Notes under the pieces: generated by a model
Told to the model about the DNA's origin: nothing
The model's input: the letters and a program-made list of their open reading frames with translations, nothing else
The model's database searches: none
Source of the DNA: Nautilus pompilius
Lineage: Eukaryota; Mollusca; Cephalopoda; Nautilida; Nautilidae
Assembly: GCA_018389105.1 (NCBI GenBank)
Contig: JACATO010001125.1
Location: 1 to 64,000 of the forward strand
Length of the DNA: 64,000 nt
Reading direction: 5' to 3'
Shown here: piece after piece, positions 36,623-47,900 of the stretch
Layout: each line of letters opens with the position of its first letter
How positions within the stretch are numbered: the first letter of the stretch is position 1
Translations under genes and position numbers: made by a program

Positions 36623-37645
36623 CACTTCTATTATTCATTTTACCGTGATTCAGTAAGAGAGGATAGGTAGTATGTTTAATCGTTTTAATGAAGAATCTAA
36701 ACGATTCCGCTTTCTTCGTATATTAATATCGTTTTATCTACAAGAAACTTTATTTTCATACTAGAAGAAACGGCTATTTTTATATTAATTACTCAAACTT
36801 GGCCGAGGCGGGTTAAGGTTAAAGAATTCCAGCTGGAAACTCTGCGTTATAACATCAAACGTTTTGAAAGTGTTATCTTGTAGGATTAGAAGCGACCAGA
36901 CAGATATTTTGCCTCCATGTTCAATGATCCTGTTGTTTCGTCCGCACGGCTTCTTTAGAGTAAACAAGACGACGACGGCTCTTTAACAGTGCGCGCACAT
37001 TTCGCATAGCGAATAGTTTTTAAAACCCGTCCCGCCTGCTTTATCTGGTCAAGTTTAGAGTGCGCGCGAGACCATCCACGATTGCATGACCCGTGCCGTC
37101 GTAAATTAGCCCAGCCAGACATCAACGCAAATTAGCAACATGCAGCTGCACAACGTGATTCGTGTAATTAAAGAGCCAGCTTCATTGGCGAGGTATTAGC
37201 AGGCCCCATATTTCTCATAGTCGATATGGGTGTGGCGTCTTCTTGCCAGCTGGATACTGGCTTGATTGACAGCTCGCTCGCACCTGCCTGATTAAAGGGT
37301 TGGGGGGGAGGGAGGGGCTAAGCACGCCGTCTCGACGCAAACTTGTTGCTTGCCGATAAAATATGCGTAACTTCATTATAAAGATGCATTACTGAGACAT
37401 CCGTGCAGTTCCAGGGGGCGGCGGTCTTCTTAGGGTGCTTTCGGGTGAAAACACGTAACTCTGGGAGTTTGCTTCAGGCGTGTCGTATGGAGCAGGGATG
37501 GCGAGCGGGAACCTTGCAGATGAAAAAAAAAAGGGAAGGAAGAGAGAAACGATATACGAAATTCGAACGACTTCGCCCCGAGCAAACGTGACCGTTTTTC
37601 GTTCGTTTGTCGTCACGTCCTCCTCCTCCGCGCTGTCAATCACCG
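36623..37645. other. Intronic stretch, nothing recognised
   Basis: Mixed sequence; no supported gene, RNA or element. Confidence 0.4.
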
Positions 37646-37737
37646 AAAAGGAGAGAGATGGATGGAGAGAGAGAGATGGAGATATGGATGGAGATGGATA
37701 GAGAGAGACTGGAAGAGATGGATGGATGAGAGAGAGC

Positions 37738-37775
<38 letters not shown>

Positions 37776-37842
37776 GAGATCGCGAGATGGATGGATGTGA
37801 CTTGACTGGATGGATGAGATGTCTCTCTAGAGATCTGGATTT

Positions 37843-37880
<38 letters not shown>

Positions 37881-38030
37881 CGAGAGATGGATATGGATGG
37901 CCGAGAGAGCTGTACTGGTTGGGCAGGGATAGAGAGGCGAGATGGATGGAATGGATAGAGCGAGAGAGCTGGATGGCTCGCGAGAGAGGAGCGCTGAGAG
38001 AGAGAGATGTAGAGGCTGGAGGATTCGAGA
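37646..38030. repeat. GA / GGAT minisatellite
   Basis: Mixture of (GA)n blocks and gatggatgg words, with interruptions such as gagctag and gatcgcgag. Less regular than the CRE arrays and without the TGACGTCA core. The 156-codon minus frame and 111-codon plus frame here are artefacts. Confidence 0.88.
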
Positions 38031-39120
38031 TTGAGGATAGCGCGAGCTCTGGATTGCGCGATTTCTTGCTAGCGAGGAGAGATCTCGGTCGATTAAGGCT
38101 AAACAATGCGGCGCTGTCGTAATCCTAGCGGTTGGCGAGAGGGATGGTTAGTTACAAACCGGAATCGCTTGGCCGCTGCACTGAAGTGCAAAGGAACTCG
38201 CAGACCTTCCTTCTACAGCCGCGACCTCGAATGGTTTGGCTGGGAAGGGAATTAGATCTCCACAGGTGGGGGTGAGAGGTTTGCGGATTTGGAATTTAAA
38301 AAAAAACGAAAAGGTTACCGTATTAAAACCAGACGATGAAAAGCTAGGAAAAATTGAATAAAAATACTTAAAGCGGGTGAGAAACAAACATGATCATCAA
38401 TTCCACGATTAGATTTACACCCCCGGATGTAATTAATGGTATCATCTTCTCAGAGAACCCCGTCTCCTGATTTACTGTACTTTTGAGTGCAAAATCATCA
38501 CCTTTTTATCTTTAATTTTAGATTTTTCTTTTAAAAAAGTTGTTTCATTAACTTAAATTTTAGCCCAGGATCATCTTGATGCAAAATGCAAGTACCCAGG
38601 AGTACCTCCCACGACACTCCCAGGAATCTCTATATTATAGGGTCTTCTGAAGAATTGAAGGAAAGAACGAAGAGGTTATGTTAATTACAGCTGTAAACAA
38701 AGCATCAAGTGATGTCCAAGATGTTCTTGACTCGGAAACATCAGAATGGAAGGTTTCAGATCAGAGAATATCCATTGGGGCTGGGTGGGCACTACCTGGC
38801 AGGTAGAAAAACACAATATGTGGCGAAAGATGCAACATTTCACTCTCCAAGCTATCATTTACTTGGTGTCCGGTGTCCCTTCATATTGCACCGCAAAAAA
38901 CCATACAGTAGTTCAGATATGAGCCATCATCATAGTAGTGTGTTGTCATAAAACCATGCTGAATACTGCTGTTATGGGTACTTTTGCTTGATTTCGAACA
39001 ATATAGATTATATAGCAGTGGTTAATTTTGCCAGTTCTAACTAGGATTAGTAAATAAACGTGTTCAGTCAGGCTTGACTGATATGCTAACGAGTTTTTTT
39101 TTTTTTCCCCCGTTGGAATT
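38031..39120. other. Intronic stretch, possible outer part of a hAT remnant
   Basis: Mixed sequence. The last few hundred bases before 39.1 kb may belong to the hAT remnant that follows, but no transposase motif is readable here. Confidence 0.3.
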
Positions 39121-39940
39121 GCTAGTTAATTTCACAACAGGTTCTTTGTTGGAAAGAAAATCCAAGACAGTTTGTCAAGAAGTGTTTGCACAGTGATGAG
39201 AAACGTGCTTGTAGTAGATCAGTGGAAGAAAGCACTGAATCTTTAGTTGATGACTGCATCAGGGATCCTAATGTATGAACAATGCAAAGAAACAAAAGAT
39301 TCATCATCATTGGATGGAACCCGAACAGAAGAAAAAGAATATGTTGTAGAACGAATATGTGGCAATGTATGCAAAATTGTAGACGATCTGGAGCGCAGTT
39401 TTGATGACAGTAATGAATGTTTGCAGAATTTATGTTTATTCCAGGAAAAAAAACTAAATTGTCTACTAAAACTGGGGTACAGCCAGCTACGATTCTGGTG
39501 TTACTGAAGTTGAGATGGTGTAGGAACACTACTAGATTTCGTTCACTGACCTGATACTGAAATCTGATCAGTACAAGAGGTTAATTGGCCATAAATTATG
39601 CAGACCTGACTATCTGAACCTGCAAGCATTATCATCTTTTTCCCCCTTCTTTTTGCTTAGTAAATTGGTTGGATGTGTGCCAGATATGATCATCTTGTTG
39701 GAGCTGATTGTGGCTGTACCTGCGTCGAGTGTAGAATGTAGAAGCTGGATTACAACCCCCAAATTATATTGTATCAAAAGTTAGGACCTTGAGTAATAAC
39801 AGCCGATTAAAAAATGGCCTGATGAGAATTTCAGGAGGAAAGTGCGAGATGAATGAGTTTGATTTTTCACTGCAATTAAGAGGAAATCCAGAAAATCATA
39901 TAAACATTAATCAACACGTGTGATCTGTGCCAATCACTGA
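39121..39940 (+). pseudogene. Decayed hAT-superfamily transposase (KIAA1586/ZNF862-like), C-terminal part
   Basis: Around 39694-39900 two frames together give the C-terminal dimerisation region typical of hAT transposases. LLELIVAVPASSVEC is followed, after a frame change, by VRTLSNNSRLKNGLMRIS, matching the usual 'sV.CErgFS ... K..LR.rL....L..LM.I' layout. Upstream, 39247-39507 is open and contains a plausible spacer segment (ICGNVCKIVDDLERSFDD). In-frame stops and frameshifts show the copy is inactive. The N-terminal BED finger and catalytic residues were not found, and terminal repeats and target duplications were not identified. Confidence 0.6.
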
Positions 39941-40344
39941 CTTCTGAATTTCAGTTTCTATTCTGCAGTAAATAAATATATATATTTTTTGTTGCACAAA
40001 TTAAGCGGTATTGTTATTAACAGAGTATTTAGTAACGTGAACAAGTTTGTTTGACTCCATATGAGTAACATAAATGGATATTATTATTAAGCCTCCCAAT
40101 TAAAAAAAAAATACTTCTTTTTCCTTTATAACCAATGGCAAGGGGGGAGAGTTGGGTGGGGGTCCCTTTTCCCTTCTTTTGGACAGCCAACTTTGGGTCT
40201 GACAATCTGAAAATTCCAAATAGATCTGTGTTTTAATTACATATGTATCATTTCTGTATTTACAATTATGACAGTAGTGTAAGAAAGTTATGTAACTTTG
40301 GACCACATGTGTGTGCGCGCGCGTGTGTGCGTGATAATAAAAGA

Positions 40345-40772
40345 GAGAGATATGACGTCAGTACAGAGAGAGATGTCATTACAGAGAAAGATATGACGTC
40401 ATTACAGAGAGAGATATTACGTCAGTACATAGAGACGTCATTACAGAGAAAGATATGATGTCAGTACATAGAGACGTCATTACAGAGATATGACGTCAGT
40501 ACAGAGAGAGATATTACGTCAGTACATTGAGAGACGTCAGTACAGAGAGAGATATTACGTCAGTACATTGAGAGACGGCAGTACAGAGAGAGATATTACG
40601 TCAGTACATTGAGAGACGTCATTACAGAGAGAGATATTACGTCAGTACAGAGAGAGATATTACGTCAGTACATTGAGAGACGTCATTACAGAGAGAGATA
40701 TTACGTTAGTACATTGAGAGACGGCAGTACAGAGAAAGATATGACGTCAGTACAGAGAGAGAGAGATAAAAA
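40345..40772. repeat. CRE-palindrome minisatellite, purine orientation (array 6)
   Basis: Alternating units of gagatattacgtcagtacat, tgagagacgtcattacagag and gagatatgacgtcagtacag at about 20-25 bp. Cores are mixed: TGACGTCA, TTACGTCA, AGACGTCA and AGACGGCA. The dimer pattern (ttacgtcagtacattgagagacgtcattacagagagaga, about 45 bp including both halves) is repeated through the middle. It starts next to a GCGC/GTGT run near 40310. Confidence 0.94.
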
Positions 40773-41155
40773 ATGTCCTTAAGAAAGTCAATAGCACTGC
40801 TAAGTCGCTTGCTCTATAAATATTTATGCCGATTTTCTTCCTATTACTCACATCCTGTTTTTAATTTCTGCCTTTGTGACTTCGGAGCCCCACCCAACAA
40901 CTGAAAAACAACGCGATACAATGCGCGCTCGTTTCGTTGGGAAATGTTTTGTTCGCCTCGAGGCGGGGGGGGGGGGTGGTGGTGACGTCACGCCGGCCTT
41001 TCATCATCGATTGACGGTCTGCTAGGCGGGTGGGCGGCCCGAATTCCTGTTTGAAGCCAGCGGCGGACAGACACATCCCCCACCGCTCATTCTGTCTCTC
41101 TAAACCTTTTGTCACAACCTGCCTCAACCTATCCCCGGCCGAATTTGAAATACTA
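40773..41155. other. Intronic stretch, nothing recognised
   Basis: Unique-looking sequence with a G run near 40965; no gene recognised. Confidence 0.4.
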
Positions 41156-41230
41156 GGGACGTTCAAACGAAACTCGGCCAAGATGAGACTGCCGCTAATG
41201 GTATCCGGCCGGCTTTCATTTGAACGTCCC
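41156..41230. other. 75-base hairpin with 24-bp stem
   Basis: The left arm (41156-41179, starting gggacgttcaaacgaaa) pairs with the right arm (41207-41230, ending catttgaacgtccc). The stem has 24 positions with two mismatches and one G-U pair, and the loop is 27 bases. Size and shape are compatible with a microRNA precursor, but also with a tiny inverted-repeat element. No homologous miRNA was recognised. Confidence 0.5.
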
Positions 41231-41434
41231 CAGCATAACATTCCGTCGACGGAAACAAGGGTATATTATTTGTATTGAATAATCCGAGTAGAAATAAGGT
41301 GGCGACAATGAATTGTATGGCGATCTGGAATAATTTCCGAAATAACTTAAATGTCTACTGGCGGTAATATGAGTTACCTGGTTTTTAAATGTGCAATTTC
41401 TCCATAATAATAGATTCACTTTCTATTCTCTGTA
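41231..41434. other. Intronic stretch, nothing recognised
   Basis: Short AT-rich interval between the hairpin and array 7. Confidence 0.4.
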
Positions 41435-42100
41435 ATGACGTAATTTCCCTGTTCTCTATAATGACATCATCTCTATGTTCTTAATAATGACATCATCTCT
41501 CCGTTCTCTCTAATGACATCATCTCTATGTTCTTAATAATGACATCATCTCTCCGTTCTCTGTAATGACATCATCTCTATGTTCTTTATAATGACATCAT
41601 CTCTCCGTTCTCTGTAATGACATCATCTCTCTGTGCTCTGTAATGACGTCATCTCTCTGTTTCAATGACATCATCTCTCCGTTCTCTGTAATGATGTCAT
41701 CTATCCGTTCTCTGTAATGACATCATCTCTCTTTGCTCTGTAATGACGTCATCTCTCTGTTTCTTTATAATGACATCATCTCTCTGTGCTCTGTAATGAT
41801 GTCATCTCTCTGTTCTCTGTAATGGCATCATCTCTCTGCGCCCTGTAATGATGTCATCTCTCTGTTCTCTGTAATGGCATCATCTCTATGCGCCCTGTAA
41901 TGACGTCATCTCTGTGTTCTTAATAATGGCGTCATATCTCTGCCCCCCCTTAATGACATCATCTCTGTGTTCTTTATAATGGCGTCATCTCTCTGACCCC
42001 CCTGTAATGACATCATCTCTCCGTTCTCTGTAATGACATCATCTCTATGTTCTTTATAATGACGTCATCTCTCTGCCCTCTGTAATGGCGTCGTCTCTCT
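41435..42100. repeat. CRE-derived minisatellite with decayed cores (array 7)
   Basis: About 26 units near 26 bp, pattern ctgtaatgacatcatctctc. Cores counted by eye: TGACATCA 13, TGACGTCA 4, TGATGTCA 3, TGGCATCA 2, TGGCGTCA 2, TGACGTAA 1, TGGCGTCG 1. Most differ from TGACGTCA by transition at the central CpG on one strand or the other. Two unit types (ccgttctctgtaatgac and atgttctttataatgac) partly alternate, giving a 52-bp dimer. It ends about 100 bp before exon 2, followed only by a short T/C-rich stretch. Confidence 0.95.
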
Positions 42101-42199
42101 CTCCCTCCCTCCCCACCCCTACAGTTTTTCCCGACTCATTTACCCTCTGCTTAAGGTGATGTTATTAAAAAGGATGTGTCGACTTCTTCTCGTTTGTAG

Positions 42200-42499
42200 A
42201 TGACTAACAACGGAATTATTTCCTTCGACAAGTCGGACGATAATTACAAGCCGCAGAACTTTCCGAGGAAACAAGATCTCCAGCCGATCATCGCCCCGTT
42301 CTGGGCGGACATAGACGTTATGGAAGTTGGGGGTACTGTCTGGTACAGGAACGACTCTACCGCCAACTTATTGAACAGGTCCAGCCAGGAAATAAGGCGA
42401 TTTTTCCCTCGGCATAGAGACTTCAATGCATCCTGGATATTTATTGCTACATGGGACAACGTAGGGTTTTATGGAGCTAACAAAGAAGGGAAGACGAGG
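42200..42499 (+). CDS. NIDO-domain extracellular protein, second coding exon
   Basis: This exon encodes 100 residues, phase 0 at both ends, with acceptor cgtttgtag ending at 42199 and donor gtaagt at 42500. It opens with TNNGIISF, the conserved NIDO strand after the exon-1 part. APFWADID follows at exon residues 32-39, then VWYRNDST (47-54), SSQEIRRFF (61-69) and FNASWIFIATWDNVGFYG (75-92). The APFWAD and ATW...V.FYG blocks are diagnostic of NIDO domains, with alpha-tectorin the closest pattern I know. Sequons at N51, N59 and N76 support secretion. The remaining third of the domain (normally beginning VNTFQ) should be in the next exon. I searched the downstream acceptors by eye and did not find it, so it probably lies beyond 64 kb or behind an unusual junction. 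Confidence 0.88.
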
Positions 42500-44815
42500 G
42501 TAAGTTTCCTTTAATAGCTCTATAAGCTGCAACGTTAGTTAGAGTACGAAGCCCTTCCCATCACTCACAAGCAGATAGCGAGTCAAAGAAGCTCCAATTC
42601 CGAACTCTCCCGTATTCGTCGGAATTCCGGAGACAGAGGACATTGGCGAAGGCTGGAACGGCTTCAGCAGCAATAAACCTTACTGAAGGTAGAGGCGTGG
42701 AGACAGGACCTTAAAATCTTGGTTACAGAAACCACTTCGGGTTGTGGGAGGGAGGGGCTCGCTGTAGAAACGGTAAAACCCTGGTGTTATAATTCCCGCT
42801 TAGGAAGCTAGAAGAGAGAATGGCAAAGAAAGGAACGGAAACGTTAATAAACAATACTTTAAAGTAACTCTCTCTCTATATATATATATGTATGTTGAAG
42901 GTCATTATTTAATCTGACATGTTACACGCCTGCGTTTGGCATTTGCAAGATTATCTATTAAAAGAGAGTAACCATCACATAACGACAATCAACGTGTTCT
43001 TCAACAAAATGTGATGCAGAAACCGAAGGGTCATCATCATCACTATGTCGTCGTGCTATTGTCTGTGTTTGTTTCTCCTCTGGAGCAAATTGGGTCGCTT
43101 GAATGAGCCACCTTTCTCTGGCATGGTAGGAAAAGTTGGTTTCTAAGGGGAATGCAGTAGTACCCAGTTGCAGCAGCCTGGCAGACTGTAGGGCTCAGCA
43201 CTTGGCCATCCACCAGGCAACATATTTATTTATTTTGGCACTGATAGTCTTCCTATTCTTGAAAGAATGTTACCGGAGCACTAGGCTTACACCACGATCC
43301 AATACATAAAGAAACATTATTTGCTTTTCCCCATTTTAACATCCAGCCATGGATTTCACATGAATGAATGAATGAATTCTTTCTGGAGAATTAAATTGTA
43401 TGAGGCAAAACGCACATTAATTTTTTCTCGGGCAGAAGAGCGGATCTGAAAACTCCCAAAATTTAAGATCAAACGGACGACAGCAAATGGCATTTAGTTC
43501 TGTGACTGTATTAGTTGCTAGCAGCGTATGCAGTTTCTCATAATAATCCCAAATCCAGCATTGGTACGGAATGACTAACTGCAGGTTTTGGGTGGGTGGT
43601 ACATATACAAAATTATAATATTTACCTAATGAAATCTGATTTGTGTCAGTTCCAAGGGAGGGCATGCTTCCTTTGAGAGTGGTGTGATGACTGATTGGAG
43701 CATACTGGGCAAAAGAGGGAAGGAAGGTGCTCTAAAGTTGTGATGAATCGTAGTTCTTCAAATCGAATATTTGTAAATATAACGTCTATGAGAAGAATGT
43801 AAACAACGTCGTATCTTCTTTCCGTAGTGAGTAGGTGGTATTGCTGATTGATGACATTTTACTATGCAGATTATTGGGAAGTATGAAAAAAACAAATAAA
43901 AAAGTGATTTTTAATGCTTAATTTTAATAACAGGAATGCGCAGTGTGGTTAGCATGGAACACTGAAAGATGGGGCAAGAACAACGGCAGCTTTGTCTATG
44001 TACCCGACAGGTCTGGAAATTCCCAGCTGGAATAGTTCTCACGTCTGTTTTCAAATACATCGCCATAAACCTCCACCCCTCTTTTTCTCTTTTGGAGAAA
44101 ACGGTCTCCAAACCGCAGGATGGGAGAGGGGTCCTGTCATCTTTAAATTTCTGATTAGAAGCTGCTTGCTGGGCTCTAGTGGGCAGGCAAGAGCTCTCTC
44201 CCACCCCAACTCCCATGGCCTTTGTCTGCATTTTTAACGGATGGTTTGCTTGTCTTTACCACAAGGAAGCCCCCCTCATAGGTGAAAGCTTTCTTTCCTG
44301 GTAATGCTGTTTTGTTTGTAAATGGGATAAACCTGGTCTAATGAGCTTCAAATGTAAATCTGTGGCCTATTATGTCTTTAAACCCATTCACAGATGTACA
44401 CACACCTTTGTATCGACTGATCACCCCTTAATCTAGGAAGCCAGTTTTTTTTTTAAAATTTCTGATTGTCTGACTTTGTCTGTCTGTCTCTCTCTGTGTG
44501 TAACAGAAGTGTTTTTTTATATGAAGGCTTTTTTCCTGTATCCACACATGTCTTTTTTGGTTCCTTTTCTAAAGTTTGTAGGTGTTTGTATTTCACTATC
44601 CTCAGCTGATCTTACCACTTGGAGTTAAAGAAAATGCAGATTTTCATCTTGCTGATTGCAATTTTTTGTTTTTTTTTTAAAAAAAATCAAGCGTATACTT
44701 TAGTACATCCATATGAATATTCCTTTTCTCTTTATAACTGTACATTAGATCCAGAAACCTAAGGATTTTATTTTTTTCTTTTAAAACTCTTAGCTATGTA
44801 CCTGTAATGTAGAGT
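42500..44815. other. Stretch downstream of exon 2, nothing recognised
   Basis: Presumed start of intron 2 of the NIDO gene. Short TA and CAT runs only. A minus-strand ATG frame at 43417-43665 (82 codons) has protein-like composition but no recognisable domain and no clear splice borders. A possible acceptor at 43934 opens only about 33 codons before a stop. Confidence 0.35.
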
Positions 44816-44816
44816 G

Positions 44817-44921
44817 AGGGAAAAAGAGGAGAGAGAGAGATGGAGAGATGGATGGAGAGAGGGAGAGAGAGATGGAGAGATAGATGGAGAGAGAGGAGAG
44901 AGAGAGAGAGAGAGAGAGATT
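44817..44921. repeat. GA-rich tract with gatggatgg words
   Basis: Purine-only interrupted (GA)n tract resembling those at 5.6 and 26 kb. Frames across it are artefacts. Confidence 0.9.
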
Positions 44922-47900
44922 GTAATAGAAGCGAAGATGTTCAAAACGTTTCCATTGCTGTCGAAGATTTTGACCAACATTATGCTTGTTTCAGTAGCAT
45001 TTGGCCGCAGCTTCGATGATGCTGAGCCAGGGTATAAACTGAGCAGAAAGACAACTCTGCAGCCAAAAGGCCATGAATCTGAGACCAACTTGCACCACTG
45101 CGAAAACGTTAAAGTTCATTCCGAGAACAGTTAGGGGGGGGGTTGGTGTTGTTTGTTACTGGGAATTCATTGCCAAAATGTAGGCTCAGCATCTGGTTCT
45201 ATTGCTGATGATAAGATGGTGGGGGGGGAGAAAGTCAGAAATAACCTTATTTCCGAACACGTGTCATGAATAACTTTCCATTATATAAAATCTTTTCATT
45301 GTAGATCAGGATCGGTTTTATTTTTGTCCACCAAGGCTGATCTACATGTTCTCCTGAGCGTTTTGACTTTAGCTGTATCGCAGTAATAGCAACATCCGAA
45401 AATAATCCTCAATTGTTAGTACTGCTAGATTAAGCTCCCTTGAGCATCTGGAACCTCTCAGGTTTTTACTTTGAGGTTCCAGTTCCAAAAATGTAAAAGG
45501 TAGTGAAGAGTCTGTCCTTTTAAAAGAATGCAAAACATGAATTTAAGAGAAAAGTTCTATAAATATTGAAACACAATAATTGATGTTATACGGTATTTTC
45601 TAAAAGTGTATACAACCATTGTTCCTGTATGAGTGAGCTTTTTAAATGTTATATGTGAAGAGCTATGATCTTAGTTTGCCTTGTCTATTTTAAATGATTT
45701 CTGAATAATGTTGCAAAAAGAGGAGAAAAACAAGAAAGAAAATTCATTTTCCGCTAAAGGGGACCTAATTCAGTCAAGCTACTGATGTGGAAGTGGGAGC
45801 CAAGCTGTGTAGTTTTTCCCTGTTAACCACGTGGTTTAATGTGTTCAACGAATACCAAATACTTGTTTTCATTGCCACAAGAGATTTTCGTCAATTGTAA
45901 TTAAACAATTGTACACTTGGCATTTGTATTTGTGGAATAGTGAAAAGCACGCGCACCTGCGTGGACCTAGCTCGCCATTAGTGTATTCCCAGTATAGTTT
46001 GTTGGAAGGGTTCCAAGGGAAGAGAAATAGCCTTCACGATTAATACTCACCTGTAATCCAGTCCACTATTCAGCAGTTTTATTACTCCCGAGATTTATTT
46101 TGGAAATCGTTCGTTTAATAAGGAGAAAAAAAGTGCAACAAGACCAACAATTGGTATTTTCAGTTATTGAATTGTTGTTGTTTTTTTTTTTTACTATGGT
46201 CATGTGACAGATGACAAGCAGTAGAGTAGAGGTTGAAATTTACCTGCTAACTTCTACTTTTCTTCGGTATGACTCAGAAAACTCGTTTGATGAAACGCAC
46301 TCTCCTCCAGCAGGGCTTTATCCGACGATACACTTAATTTTAGGGTTAACTATACTCTGGGATTTTTTTTACCTGTGGCAGGTAATCAGATTACGAGGTC
46401 ACTGGCTGCTCCTCCTCCTGCTTAGCGGGTAGAAGATATAAGTGCAGTGGCGTCTTTTGTTGCTCACAGCCGTGTGTATGTGTACAGGGTGTGGCTCGAA
46501 GACAGCAAGGTGTATACAATTAAAGCCAAGGGGGGTATTTGTATTGTAAAATCTTAACTGTGGTAGTGAAAAGAAATAGTTTTGTTTCGTAAAGCATCGT
46601 GAAATATAAAGAAGCGTTGTTGTGGTTGGGAGATCTTAGTAAAAATAAAAGAGTATTTGAAGCAGTTTTCTGTAAAACCTAAAAATATAAAGCATCAGCC
46701 TCTTTAAAAATAAAAAAAAAAGACATATTTCACACGAGTTAATGATATCGGCACCAGATGCTGGAAGCAGTATACCTGGAGTTTTGCTCTACAACTGACC
46801 ACCGCTTCACCTGGGCAGTGGAACGAGAGAATACCTTTAAAGATTGGTCATAACTAACTTAGAAGGTGTATCCCAGTAATGAAACCATGTTTAAATAGAT
46901 TTGATAGGATTGTCGGGGTAGATTTGAAAATGCACCTTCTTAATTTTTTTTTTAAGGATGATTAAAAGGAACGTCGCTGCTGCTGTTGGAGAGGCATATT
47001 TTTTTACTGCTTGTGGCTGATGCAAAATCTGTGCTAAGAAAGGGCCACACCTTAACTGAATAAATGATCTTACTGGTCTACATATGGTGGCAGGCATGTG
47101 TGTGAATGCCTTACAGAAAACCACACCAGAAAACCACACCTTACTAAATACATAGCCAGGAGATGTTTGTACTTGGGTTGGGGGGGGGTGGCACAATAAA
47201 CCACTCAATACATTACATGTGAGAGAATGTTTTAATGGAGTAACAGTCTACTTGCTCTAGCTGCCATACAACATGGTCTTGAAGACTTGATAAATTGCTG
47301 GATATGCCGAAGATGACAGATGTCTCCCCAATGGAGGGGGGGGGGGTATGTGGTATGCAAGCTCCAAACCCCCTATGGGTGATTTAATGAAGAATGAGAG
47401 TTAGCCATGGTTTCTGTTATTTTGAAATTAAAAGAATAGGTTTCGTGTACGCATACAGTTTCTCAGGTTCACGTCGCGACAGAAGCAGGTATTCAATTTC
47501 AGTAGACCCCCCCCTCCCCCCGTCTTGGTCAAGCACCGCTGTTCTGCAAATTTACAACAAAAAGAAAACCAGCTAAAAGCGTCTGTCGTTCCCCTCTCCT
47601 CTTGGAGACCAGACTGCTGTAATAATCCCTGAAGAAGAAACAGCCAATTATTCTTTTAAAAAAAAAAAACTGTTTACAATTTAAGATACGTCCTCTACTT
47701 TTTTTATAATGTAACCTGTCACGGTTCACTGCTGCTGCTTGGGTAAGCTTGCTCGCACGGGTCTATGGAGAACATCCATCCGTATTTGCCTTCTCTAATT
47801 TGCTTCATTTTCTGACAGAAAGCGGTGGTACCTCCTGGTAATTATGAGTAAAGCCTTCCTGCTATTTACAGTCATTTTTTTTCCAGCATTTGGACTGTGA

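Larger units (their letters stand above)
8102..42199 (+). other. First coding-region intron of the NIDO gene (~34 kb)
   Basis: The intron is bounded by gtaagt at 8102 and by ttctcgtttgtag ending at 42199, both good GT-AG signals. Exons on each side are phase 0, and the joined protein restores a continuous NIDO domain, whose usual 'NNG-I/V-S-F' strand lies directly after the junction. It is filled with tandem arrays, microsatellites and a hAT remnant, listed separately. No additional NIDO-gene exon was recognised inside it, but a small one could be missed. Confidence 0.75.

Noticed and set aside
43934-44035. Possible third exon opening ECAVWLAWNTERWGKNNGS
   Set aside because: It has an acceptor-like AG, but the frame stops after about 33 codons without a donor and does not match the expected NIDO continuation.
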